Positions 26,001 to 33,607 of a stretch of 64,000 bases of DNA are shown here, piece by piece. Below the pieces are notes generated by a model. That model had not been told where the DNA came from and made no database searches. It was given only the letters and a program-made list of their open reading frames with translations. Every line of letters starts with the position of its first letter. The first letter of the stretch is position 1. This stretch comes from Streptomyces maremycinicus (GTDB lineage Bacteria; Actinomycetota; Actinomycetes; Streptomycetales; Streptomycetaceae): NCBI RefSeq assembly GCF_001184025.1, contig NZ_BBYG01000024.1:1-64000 (forward strand), written 5' to 3'. A program made the translations under genes and the position numbers.

Positions 26001-27512
26001 CTAGGCAGCCGTGTCGAGGGAGGACTGCCGCAGGCTCACGCGGCGGGCGGCCGAAGCGGAGCTGCGCCGGCCGCGTGAGGCGACGCTGCGCTTGCGCCGC
26101 TCGGCCACCGGGGCGGTGATCGTCACCGGGATGCCGGAGGGCGTCCGGGCACCGGTGATCCGGCTGAGTTCCTCTTCGCCGGTGCGGACCTGCGTGGTCC
26201 GGGGCACGATGCCGGCGGCGGTCATGAGGCGGGTCATGTCACGGCGCTGGTGGGGGGTGACCAGGGTGACGACGCTGCCGGACTCACCGGCACGGGCGGT
26301 GCGGCCGCCGCGGTGGAGGTAGTCCTTGTGGTCGGTGGGCGGGTCGACGTTGACGACCAGGTCGAGGTGGTCGACGTGGATGCCGCGCGCCGCGACGTTC
26401 GTGGCCACGAGCACGGTGACGTGCCCCGTCTTGAACTGGGCCAGGGTCCGGGTGCGCTGCGGCTGCGACTTGCCGCCGTGCAGCGCGGCGGCCCGTACCC
26501 CGCTGTTGAGCAGGTCCTGGGTCAGCCGGTCGACGGCGTGCTTGGTGTCCAGGAACATGATCACGCGGCCGTCGCGTGCCGCGATCTGCGTCGTCGCCCA
26601 CTGCTTGTCGGCGCCGTGGACGTGCAGGACGTGATGCTCCATCGTGGTGACCGCGCCTGCGGAGGGGTCGACGGAGTGGACGACCGGGTCGGTGAGGTAG
26701 CGGCGGACCAGGCGGTCGACGTTGCGGTCGAGGGTGGCGGAGAACAGCATCCGCTGGCCCTCGGGGCGCACTTGGTCCAAAAGGGCGGTGACCTGGGGCA
26801 TGAAGCCCATGTCGGCCATCTGATCGGCCTCGTCCAGGACGGTGATCGCGACCTGGTTCAACCGGCATTCACCGCGGTCGATGAGGTCCTTGAGGCGGCC
26901 CGGCGTCGCGACGACGACCTCGGCTCCGCCGCGCAGCGCACTGGCCTGCCTGCCGATCGACATTCCGCCGACGACGGTGGCCATGCGCAGCTTCACCGAG
27001 CGGGCGTAGGGGGTGAGCGCGTCGGTCACCTGCTGGGCCAGCTCACGGGTCGGCACGAGGATCAGGGCGAGCGGCTGGCCGGGTTCGGCGCGCTGTCCGG
27101 CGGTGCGGGCCAGCAGGGCGAGGCCGAAGGCGAGGGTCTTGCCGGAGCCGGTGCGCCCGCGGCCCAGGACGTCGCGGCCCGCGAGGGTATTGGGCAGGGT
27201 CGCGCCCTGGATCGGGAACGGGACGCTCACGCCCTGTGCGGTCAGCGCGGCCAGCAGCGGCCCCGGCATGTCGAGGTCGGCGAACGCCTCGACCGCGGGC
27301 AGCGCGGGGGTGATCGTCTCCGGCAGGGCGAACTCGCCCTGGACCGCTGCGGGCCGCCGGCCGTGGCCGCCTGAGCGGCTGGGGTTGCCCGAACGGCTCG
27401 GTGCGGGCGAGCCGAAGCGGGCGTTCTGCCTCGAACCGGCGCCGGGGCCGAAAGCGGGGCCGCCGGTCCGGCGGGGGCGGGAGGAGCGGCCGTTCGTACG
27501 TGTGGGGTTCAT
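26001..27512 (-). CDS. DEAD-box RNA helicase
   Basis: 503 residues from ATG 27512 (AAGGGAAGG upstream; a longer frame to 27581 was rejected). A 65-residue Gly/Arg/Ser-rich N-terminal extension likely binds RNA. Helicase motifs in order: Q motif near PFPIQGATLP, Walker A GRGRTGSGKT, PTRELA, TPGR, VLDEADQ (DEAD), LFSAT, then domain 2 with IMFLDTKHAVD, ATNVAARGIH and HRGGRTARAG. A basic tail (RRKRSVASRGRRSS) follows. Enzymes of this group unwind structured RNA at low temperature. It is flanked by CspA and SCO5918-like genes. Confidence 0.95.
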   Translation of the reverse strand: MNPTRTNGRSSRPRRTGGPAFGPGAGSRQNARFGSPAPSRSGNPSRSGGHGRRPAAVQGEFALPETITPALPAVEAFADLDMPGPLLAALTAQGVSVPFPIQGATLPNTLAGRDVLGRGRTGSGKTLAFGLALLARTAGQRAEPGQPLALILVPTRELAQQVTDALTPYARSVKLRMATVVGGMSIGRQASALRGGAEVVVATPGRLKDLIDRGECRLNQVAITVLDEADQMADMGFMPQVTALLDQVRPEGQRMLFSATLDRNVDRLVRRYLTDPVVHSVDPSAGAVTTMEHHVLHVHGADKQWATTQIAARDGRVIMFLDTKHAVDRLTQDLLNSGVRAAALHGGKSQPQRTRTLAQFKTGHVTVLVATNVAARGIHVDHLDLVVNVDPPTDHKDYLHRGGRTARAGESGSVVTLVTPHQRRDMTRLMTAAGIVPRTTQVRTGEEELSRITGARTPSGIPVTITAPVAERRKRSVASRGRRSSASAARRVSLRQSSLDTAA

Positions 27513-27780
27513 GGAGAACCTTCCCTTGATACGGCACGCATCAAGGGATTCCCGCAGCAGAAGAACAGCGCGGGGAATCACAAGAACGGGCCGGAATGGA
27601 AATGGAATGCGAAAGTGGATCCGGTTTTGCAGTGGACCCGGTACGGGTGCAGGCGGTGAAACGGGGGGGCGTCAGGCGGTCACGAAATCGGCGGACGCCG
27701 GCCGGGCCGGTTCAGCTCCGAAGAGGCACGCACCCGTGGGGGCGCTGCGGGCGGCGGCGGGCCGCCACTGGGGAGTGTCC
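27513..27780. other. Spacer between helicase and csp terminator
   Basis: No gene seen. It must hold the helicase promoter if the csp terminator works. One stretch (27590-27670) is locally AT-richer and purine-rich on the plus strand. Confidence 0.35.
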
Positions 27781-27822
27781 GCAGCTGGGGCCCGCACCCC
27801 GAGGGATGCGGGTCCCAGCTGC
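27781..27822 (-). terminator. Strong hairpin after csp gene
   Basis: A 16-base arm starting GCAGCTGGGGCC (27781-27796) pairs with its complement (27807-27822) with one wobble and a 10-base loop, 16 bases after the csp stop. Confidence 0.8.
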
Positions 27823-27837
27823 ACGTACGCGCCGGCG

Positions 27838-28041
27838 TCAGGCCGGAACGATGTTCTCCGCCGTCGGGCCTTTCTGGCCCGGTGCGATGTCGAAGGTGAC
27901 CTTTTGGCCTTCGAGCAGTTCGCGACAGCCCTGGGCGGCGATGTTCGAGAAGTGGGCGAAGACGTCGGGGCCGCCGCCGTCCTGCTCGATGAAGCCGAAA
28001 CCCTTGGCCGCGTTGAACCACTTCACCATGCCTGATGCCAC
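27838..28041 (-). CDS. CspA-type cold-shock protein
   Basis: 67 residues from GTG 28041, chosen for AGGAG 9 bases upstream and exact family length. RNA-binding motifs: [16 protein letters not shown] (RNP1) and DVFAHFS (RNP2). It is a single OB-fold RNA chaperone that melts mRNA structure. GTG-ASGMVKW differs slightly from the usual ASGTVKW, so initiation at the internal ATG (four codons later) cannot be excluded but would remove the first strand. Confidence 0.95.
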   Translation of the reverse strand: MASGMVKWFNAAKGFGFIEQDGGGPDVFAHFSNIAAQGCRELLEGQKVTFDIAPGQKGPTAENIVPA

Positions 28042-28250
28042 GTCATATCTCCTCTGGGGGCAGTACGCCGGGACCCGTGATGCACGGATACCAGGTCGCC
28101 GCGATGACCCCGTCCGGGAAAATGACCGGCAATACATAAAAGCTTCCGGTGGCCGGGAAATACCGGCGGTGGAGCTTGAAGTTTTTGGGAACCACAACTG
28201 CAACTGAGATCAACAGTAGCATGAGGTAGCGGCCCGTATGCGGAGGATAT
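28042..28250 (-). promoter_or_regulatory. Probable long 5' leader and promoter of csp
   Basis: The region upstream of csp is AT-richer than its surroundings. It includes AAAAACTTCAAGCTCCACCG and GGTATTTCCCGG-like tracts that I recall as recurring before Streptomyces csp genes. A TACTGT -10-like hexamer on the minus strand (28213-28218) would give a leader of about 165 bases. Long leaders that refold with temperature are established for cspA mRNAs; the start point here is inferred. Confidence 0.5.
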
Positions 28251-28394
28251 TTCCGCGCTCCCGGTAGCGGTAAAAACGCTCCCCGCGCTGCGCGGTAAAT
28301 CCTCATCTCGGGGTCACAGATATTTTCCCCGCCGGGATGCTTTAAAAAGGGCTGCCACTGTTGCCGGGCCGGGAGGGGCGCGGTCCCGGCGCAG

Positions 28395-28427
28395 ATCAGG
28401 GCCGCGCAGCAGCTGCGCGGCCCTGAT
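28395..28427 (-). terminator. Perfect 15-bp hairpin after hydrolase gene
   Basis: ATCAGGGCCGCGCAG (28395-28409) and its exact complement (28413-28427) enclose a 3-base loop. It lies 110 bases beyond the hydrolase stop and insulates the csp promoter. Confidence 0.8.
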
Positions 28428-28536
28428 GACGTGCGCCCGGGATCCGATCCGCCACCGTCCGCCCGGGGCGGGCGCCCGTTGCCGGGCCGGCAACAGGTAC
28501 TGGACTGTTCCAGACGATGGCCGACCGGGTGTGGTG

Positions 28537-30072
28537 TCAGCCGCCGATGCCGGACTCCTGGGCGGTGGTGACGATGGTGGTGGCGTCCTGCGGCAGGAGG
28601 TGTCCGGCGCTCACGGAGGCCTGCGCGGCCGCCCGTACCTTGCCCACGTACTCCTCGTGCGTCGGGTACAGCCGGCTGAGCACCGGTTCCGCGCGGGGCG
28701 GGAAGGCCGGGTCGGAGGGGTCGGCCGCGTCGTGCCGGTCCCACGGGTCGGTGTCGGCGTTCCACGGGTCCCGGGCGCCGTACAGGCCGCAGAAGACGCC
28801 GCTGCCGCTGGTGTCTCGGGCGCCGGTGAGCGTGCGCGTGGGCACCGCCACGTCGGGGAGCCGGATGCCGCCGGCGGCCAGGCCGGTGGCGGGGTCGCGC
28901 AGGTCGGCGTTGAGCAGCGCACCGCTCGCGGGCCGCGGGCCGCCCCGCGCCCAGCCGGCCAGGTGGTGCAGGGCGGCGTTCATGGCGTAGTGGCCGGGAC
29001 CGTCGTTGTAGGGGGCCGATCCGGCGGCGCAGTCGGGCTGCGGTGCGGCCGTGCCTGCGGATTTGATGACCGTCGGCTGGCCGAGGTCGTAGGCCCACTG
29101 GTCGCCGTGGGCGGTGCCGGCCACCTCCCAGCGCACCACGCGGTCGGTGTCGGGCTGCCGGGCCGCGGACGCTCCCGGGACATCGGTCTCGGTGAGCACG
29201 ACGAGCGTCGGTACGGGCAGGTCGGTACGGATCCGCGACGGGTAGGGCATCAGCAGGATGTCGCCCAGGTCGCCGCTGATGGGTGCGGCCAGGGCGCTGT
29301 TGCTGTGCACCATGAAGCCGTCGTAGACGCCGGAGACGGGCTGGACGGCGTTGGCGTACGTCGTCATGAGACCGGCCGACTGCGATTCGCCGTCCGCGAG
29401 CAGCGTTTCGACGGTGAGGCCGCCGAGCGGGTCGGGCCCGTCGGGGGTGCGCAGCGCCTGCCCGGCCTGGCTGAAGATGTCGTAGGCGAAGGCGTCGCCG
29501 GGGTGGACCAGGCTGCCGTACCGGGCCGGGTCCCAGCCCTTGAGCCCCTTGATCTCGCCGAGGCCGCCGTTGACGCCGACCGCCTGGGCCGAGACACCGA
29601 CCCAGGCGTATCCCTTACGCAGCAGTTCGTCGCGCGCGAACCAGTAGTCCGGGGAGAGTTCGAGCTGCCCGCTGACGTTGAGCCACTCCACGACGACGGT
29701 GCCGTTGAACCTTGCCGCGTCGGCGGGCCGGCGCACGAGCAGGCGGCTCTTGTAGGCGGCGCGGCCGGACGTGCGGACGTTCCAGCGGCCGTCGGAGCCC
29801 CACAGTCCCGACTTGGCGTACGACGTGGCGGTGCCTGCGATGAAGTACTCGCTCTCGGTGTAGCCGAACGAGCCGAGGTCCTCCGCCGCGGCGAGGAAGG
29901 GGAAGCCGTGGCTGCCGGTCGGCGGGATGCTGACGGTGGGGTTGGCGGCCTTGGCGGCGAGGGAGCCGGGATCGGCCTGGGCGGGTGGCGTGCCGAGGAG
30001 CGTGGTCAGGAGTACCGCTCCCAGGGCGGTGGCGGTGGCCCACCGCCGGGGTAACCGGACGGATATGCGCAC
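28537..30072 (-). CDS. Secreted alpha/beta-hydrolase domain protein
   Basis: 511 residues with a Sec signal peptide (residues 1-33, ATALGAVLLTTLLGTPPAQA). The body matches the large Streptomyces alpha/beta hydrolase family with LLVRRPADAARFNGTVVVEWLNVSG, YAWVGVSAQ and nucleophile elbow ADGESQSAG (Ser of G-x-S-x-S); late VAGTAHGDQWAY probably carries the catalytic His region and a C-terminal Cys pair (CAAG, FCGLYG) may form disulfides. Likely an extracellular esterase; substrate unknown. Single gene with its own terminator. Confidence 0.9.
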   Translation of the reverse strand: MRISVRLPRRWATATALGAVLLTTLLGTPPAQADPGSLAAKAANPTVSIPPTGSHGFPFLAAAEDLGSFGYTESEYFIAGTATSYAKSGLWGSDGRWNVRTSGRAAYKSRLLVRRPADAARFNGTVVVEWLNVSGQLELSPDYWFARDELLRKGYAWVGVSAQAVGVNGGLGEIKGLKGWDPARYGSLVHPGDAFAYDIFSQAGQALRTPDGPDPLGGLTVETLLADGESQSAGLMTTYANAVQPVSGVYDGFMVHSNSALAAPISGDLGDILLMPYPSRIRTDLPVPTLVVLTETDVPGASAARQPDTDRVVRWEVAGTAHGDQWAYDLGQPTVIKSAGTAAPQPDCAAGSAPYNDGPGHYAMNAALHHLAGWARGGPRPASGALLNADLRDPATGLAAGGIRLPDVAVPTRTLTGARDTSGSGVFCGLYGARDPWNADTDPWDRHDAADPSDPAFPPRAEPVLSRLYPTHEEYVGKVRAAAQASVSAGHLLPQDATTIVTTAQESGIGG

Positions 30073-30392
30073 GGGTTGCCTCCGTGAGTCGTGAAGAGCG
30101 TGTCGAACGGTCGGAGCGACGCAGTCTCGTCCTGCTGTGCCGGGCGGCCCACCGGCGAATTCACCGGTGTCGCGCGCCAGCGGCTCCTACCGGCGCGCCG
30201 CGCGCGGCACGCACGGACGGGACCCTGCGTGTCCGTGCGGGGCCAACCGCAATCACTCTCCCCGCCGGGGCGCTGGTGCCGGTGGATGCCGGCCCTGCGC
30301 CGGTCGTGCTGCCGGTCGAATGCTCGTGCCGGCCGAGCGGCATGTGGGTCTTGAGCGCGGGGCAGGCAGGTTCCGTGGGGGTTCGGGCGCGG
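30073..30392. other. Intergenic region, no gene seen
   Basis: 320 bases between the hydrolase start and a small minus-strand frame. Plus-strand open frames here are Arg/Cys-rich shadows. It must hold the hydrolase promoter next to 30073. Confidence 0.4.
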
Positions 30393-30662
30393 TCACCTCA
30401 TCGACGTCGGCGGGGAGTTCGGGTCGGGTCCGCTCGGTACGGCTATCGGGTCCGCTCGGTACGGCTGCCAGGTGCTGGCGCTGATCCAGGCGAGAGCGAC
30501 GGTGGCGTACTGCTCTCGGGCGGCGGGATGAGGGGATCGGTAACGGATGGTGGGTCCGTCGTAGGTGATGTGGATCGGGCCGGGCCCTTCATACAGAACG
30601 GCCTCGAGGCGGCGATGCCGCCAGACCGGCGGAGACGAAGACGGAGACGGACGAGGCACCAC
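30393..30662 (-). CDS. Hypothetical protein, 89 aa (uncertain)
   Basis: A minus-strand frame with mostly G/C third positions and a plausible central fold (RLEAVLYEGPGPIHITYDGPTIRYRSPH, then YATVALAWISAS). Start unclear: GTG 30662 gives a Ser/Pro-rich leader. It lies 39 bases behind the 74-residue gene on the same strand, consistent with an operon. Family not recognised. Confidence 0.45.
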   Translation of the reverse strand: MVPRPSPSSSPPVWRHRRLEAVLYEGPGPIHITYDGPTIRYRSPHPAAREQYATVALAWISASTWQPYRADPIAVPSGPDPNSPPTSMR

Positions 30663-30701
30663 GCCACCACCCTGTGCGCGGTCGGTTTGGAGCGGCCCCG
30701 C

Positions 30702-30926
30702 TCAGGCCGTTCTCCACTCGTGCGGGCGGCCTCCGCGCCATTCCACCCAGCGCGCATCGTCCAACACTCCCCCGGGATCGTCGACACCCGCCGCTTGAAG
30801 GAACACCACCAGGTCGTGGTCGCTGTAGGCGGTGCCGAGGATCTCGTCCCGGCCGTGCGAGTGCACGGTGACACTCCGGCCACCGGTACGGGAGGGCTGG
30901 TGTACGACGATCGGCGCGCTGGTCAC
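30702..30926 (-). CDS. Hypothetical protein, 74 aa
   Basis: Compact hydrophilic protein with GRSVTVHSHGRDEILGTAYSDHDLVVFLQAAG and DARWVEWRGGRPHEW. Composition and codon use look coding, and the type recurs in Streptomyces genomes as far as I recall. GGGAGG precedes the GTG but unusually close, so the start may be one of the next codons. Function unknown. Confidence 0.68.
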   Translation of the reverse strand: MTSAPIVVHQPSRTGGRSVTVHSHGRDEILGTAYSDHDLVVFLQAAGVDDPGGVLDDARWVEWRGGRPHEWRTA

Positions 30927-31027
30927 GCCTCCCAGCGTGCTCCCGGCAGGGCCGTGGGGCGAGTCGGCTGCCCGGTGAGGAGGAGGCCGGACCAGTCGAA
31001 ACGGCGCGGGACTCCGGGACGCGGGTC

Positions 31028-31378
31028 CTACACAGCCGGGCCCGCTGGCGTTCGAACTGCGCCACGCTCTGAGGCCAACGCGGGTGTCGATCCCGTGGCC
31101 CGGGGTAACGCAGGCAGCCTGACCCGCACCTCACCGCTCTCGCGGTCCACCTGCACGGCATGACCGGCCTGCGTGAGGATCGCCCGCAGCGCCGACCGCA
31201 GAGCAGCACGAGTGCCCTCGAACTCGGCATCCTCCCGGCCCTCAGGATCTAACTCGCTGCCGGACGCCCATCCCACCAGCACCGAGTCCGTAGCCCTCCG
31301 CGCCCGCAGACCAGGGCTGCCCTCATCACCGGCCGACGCCACATCGAAGCCGTCCGCGGGCCAATGTCCCGCACGCAT
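31028..31378 (-). CDS. Hypothetical protein, 116 aa
   Basis: ATG 31378 has GGAGAAG about 11 bases upstream; a TTG two codons earlier is less likely. Features: RAGHWPADGFDVASAGDE, SVLVGWASGSE, a helix FEGTRAALRSALRAILTQAGHAVQ and a strand pair SGEVRVRLP. No family named. It precedes the two small genes above on the same strand and may be co-transcribed. Confidence 0.7.
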   Translation of the reverse strand: MRAGHWPADGFDVASAGDEGSPGLRARRATDSVLVGWASGSELDPEGREDAEFEGTRAALRSALRAILTQAGHAVQVDRESGEVRVRLPALPRATGSTPALASERGAVRTPAGPAV

Positions 31379-31552
31379 CAGCAAGCCAGCTTCTCCACGG
31401 CATCAGCGGTCACCGCCAAAGCCTATCCACACACACCCTGACCGTTTCGGGCACAGGTTCTTCACGTACAGAAGGAGAGCCGGTCGCTGGTCTTGTGCGC
31501 TGCCTCTGCCTCCCCCGCTTTTGGCGCACACGAAAAGACGCGTCGGCGCCGG

Positions 31553-32380
31553 TTATCCGGGTGCTGCCGGAGTGGTGGTCGCCCCGGGCTCGAAGGTGGC
31601 CAGCATCTGCTCCAGAGCGCGCTGGTCCGGCCCGACGAACGGGTCCGCGTCGGGCGCGCCCATGATGGTGTCGATCATGCGGTTGGTGAGCCGGACGGCC
31701 GGCGGGAGATGGGTGGAGAGCACGATCTCCGGGTCCATGCGCCGCAGCTGCTCGACCGTCGCGCGGTACCTCCCGGGATCCACGATGTGTACCCAGGGGC
31801 TGTCCACGGTGGCCCACATCAACTGCGCCGCCCGGAGATCGTCGGGCGCCAGGTCGGAGGCGTGCCCGTTCTCGGCGATGTCCTCGCTGGGCATCGGCCC
31901 GCCGAAGCAGTCGGAGCTGTAGCAGACCCGGGTGCGGTCGTCATAGAAGCCGACGGTGGCGGGGTTGTCGAAGAGCGGCGGCCGGAAGGCATGCAGCGTG
32001 CGGTCACCGGCGTCGAGACTCTGGCCGGGGTTGACCAGGCACACCCGGTCCATGGGGAGCGGCCGTTCGGTCGACATGATTCCGGCGCCGACGAAGGTGG
32101 TCACCACCTTGCATCGCGGGGCGGCTTCCAGCAGGGCGAAGATTCCGCCGGTGTGGTCGCGGTCGGGATGGGTCAGCCAGATCCACCGAACGTCGGCGAG
32201 GTCCATGACCGAGCCCAGCGTGGCGACGAAGTCCCGGTCGGCCAGGGAGAGCCCGGTGTCGACGACAACCGGTTCCTTGGCGAACAGGACGAAGGCGTTG
32301 ACAGGGAGGAATCCAATGCCCGGTACGTCGAGACTGTCCGCGAGAACGGTGGTGTCACTGCCCACCTTGTGTACATGCAT
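31553..32380 (-). CDS. MBL-fold metallo-hydrolase
   Basis: 275 residues from ATG 32380 (the upstream extension is Arg/Gly-rich and lacks conservation). Metal-binding motifs: WLTHPDRDHTGG (the H-x-H-x-D-H motif in the variant H-x-D-x-D-H), VVDTGLS, CYSSDCFGG (bridging Asp) and VLSTHLPP (late His). It is similar in plan to di-iron/zinc oxidoreductase-type MBL proteins, but lacks a flavodoxin domain. Reaction unknown. The first metal His of the canonical motif appears as THPDRDH, which should be checked against close relatives. Confidence 0.85.
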   Translation of the reverse strand: MHVHKVGSDTTVLADSLDVPGIGFLPVNAFVLFAKEPVVVDTGLSLADRDFVATLGSVMDLADVRWIWLTHPDRDHTGGIFALLEAAPRCKVVTTFVGAGIMSTERPLPMDRVCLVNPGQSLDAGDRTLHAFRPPLFDNPATVGFYDDRTRVCYSSDCFGGPMPSEDIAENGHASDLAPDDLRAAQLMWATVDSPWVHIVDPGRYRATVEQLRRMDPEIVLSTHLPPAVRLTNRMIDTIMGAPDADPFVGPDQRALEQMLATFEPGATTTPAAPG

Positions 32381-32557
32381 GACGAACTCCGTGGTCCCCC
32401 CGGCGCGCCCGTACGGTTCCAGTCTCCTCCCGGCCGCGCCACGACGCCCGTCAGTCACGGCCTCTGCCAGCCGCAGATCGAATACCGCTTCTACTGCGAC
32501 ATCACCGCCGCCCGACCCTGCCCACGATGCGCGACGCTGGCGCCGAGACTCTACTGT

Positions 32558-32696
32558 TCACCACCGCGGCGGCTGGGACACCTCACGCAGCACCTCGAAC
32601 CCGCCGAAGCTGCGCGTTCTCTTCTTTCAGTTGGGCGATCGTGGCCTCGTCACGTGTGCCGCTGGGCGACGGACGCGGCACGCGGGAAGTCGTCAT
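32558..32696 (-). pseudogene. Remnant of an ANTAR-domain RNA-binding regulator
   Basis: ATG 32696 has a good site (GGAGACC) and encodes MTTSRVPRPSPSGTRDE then ATIAQLKEENAQLRR, a typical N-terminus of small Streptomyces ANTAR proteins. It then breaks: the frame ends at 32583, while another frame continues FEVLREVSQ, which is the end of an ANTAR helix, to TGA 32558. The 25-30 residues in between (the central RNA-binding helices) are missing, so this is an internal deletion with frameshift. Confidence 0.65.
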
Positions 32697-32908
32697 GTTG
32701 GTCTCCGTGCAAAGGCAAGGCATCCCCGTCGGCTGACCAGGCTGCGCCGTAGCGGATCTCCGAACCGGCAGCCGCCCACCGGCTCGGCGGCTGGGGAAAC
32801 GCCGTAAAGAACTGGGTTCAGTTCCCGCAAGATCAGTGGAGAAACCAGGGAAATCGACCGTATGTTCTTGCATTCGCCGGGCACGAGGAGCGACGGAGGT
32901 TGATAACT

Positions 32909-33079
32909 ATGGTTCCCCTGCTTCTCGTTCTTCTGCTGGCCCTGATCCTCTTCGGCGCGGGCTTCGCACTCAAGGCACTGTGGTGGATCGCCGTCATCGT
33001 GCTGGTCGTCTGGCTGCTGGGCTTCGTCATGCGCAGCGCAGGCACCGGCGGCCGCAAGGGCCGCTGGTATCGCTGGTAA
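32909..33079 (+). CDS. Small hydrophobic membrane protein, 56 aa
   Basis: ATG 32909 with GGAGG at 32895-32899, TAA at 33077-33079. Two TM segments: VPLLLVLLLALILFGAGFAL and LWWIAVIVLVVWLLGFVM, then a basic tail GTGGRKGRWYRW. This is the familiar small 'hydrophobic protein' type of Streptomyces (Lmo0937/YqaE-like length), often stress-induced; no function established here. It is followed at once by a strong terminator, so it is monocistronic. Confidence 0.85.
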   Translation: MVPLLLVLLLALILFGAGFALKALWWIAVIVLVVWLLGFVMRSAGTGGRKGRWYRW

Positions 33080-33098
33080 CCCAGCCAACAGCAGCCGG

Positions 33099-33134
33099 CC
33101 GGTGGGCCCCCGGAAACAGTCGGGGGCCCACCGG
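33099..33134 (+). terminator. Strong hairpin after small hydrophobic protein
   Basis: CCGGTGGGCCCCCG (33099-33112) pairs perfectly with CGGGGGCCCACCGG (33121-33134) around an 8-base loop, 20 bases after the stop. Confidence 0.88.
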
Positions 33135-33367
33135 CATGTCCCCCGCACGACACCCCTTCCGACAAACCGTGTAACGACCATCTTCCCGGGCACCAGACCC
33201 CATAGCTGGGGCCCGGTGACGCAGCGGAATCTGCACCTCCAACCACCGGACCCCAGCCACACCCGCACTTCACACCGGCCGGCTGCACTCGAGCACGGGG
33301 TGCTATCGGCCGCGGGCGCAGTCGGCCACCGTGCTGCCGGCCCGGCCACCCAGCAGGCGCTGCACCG

Positions 33368-33457
33368 TCAGCGACGTGGGCAATTGGACACGACCCGTTC
33401 GACCAGCAGGCGCCTACCAATGGCGGTCAGTCGGGCATTGCGGTGGGACTGGAAGAC
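33368..33457 (-). pseudogene. 5' scrap of an IS481-type transposase
   Basis: The frame SHRNARLTAIGRRLLVERVV is close to the start of IS481-family transposases as I recall it (HRNARLT ... RRLLVERV). It stops at 33368 after CPRR, and more distorted similarity (IAHVAD...) continues in another frame. No DDE core follows, so only the head of the element remains in the 470-base gap before the phosphatase gene; nothing else is seen there. Confidence 0.55.
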
Positions 33458-33607
33458 CTCCGTGCGGTGAGTCCCCAGACAGCTCCCACCACACCGGAGG
33501 TCTTCACCGCGTTCAAGACTGCTGCGGTCCACAGCGTTGTGCCGTTGCTGCATGGAGTGGTCCGGGCGGGGTAGGCGCACGGATTCGTGTCGTGACGAAG
33601 GAGAGAC

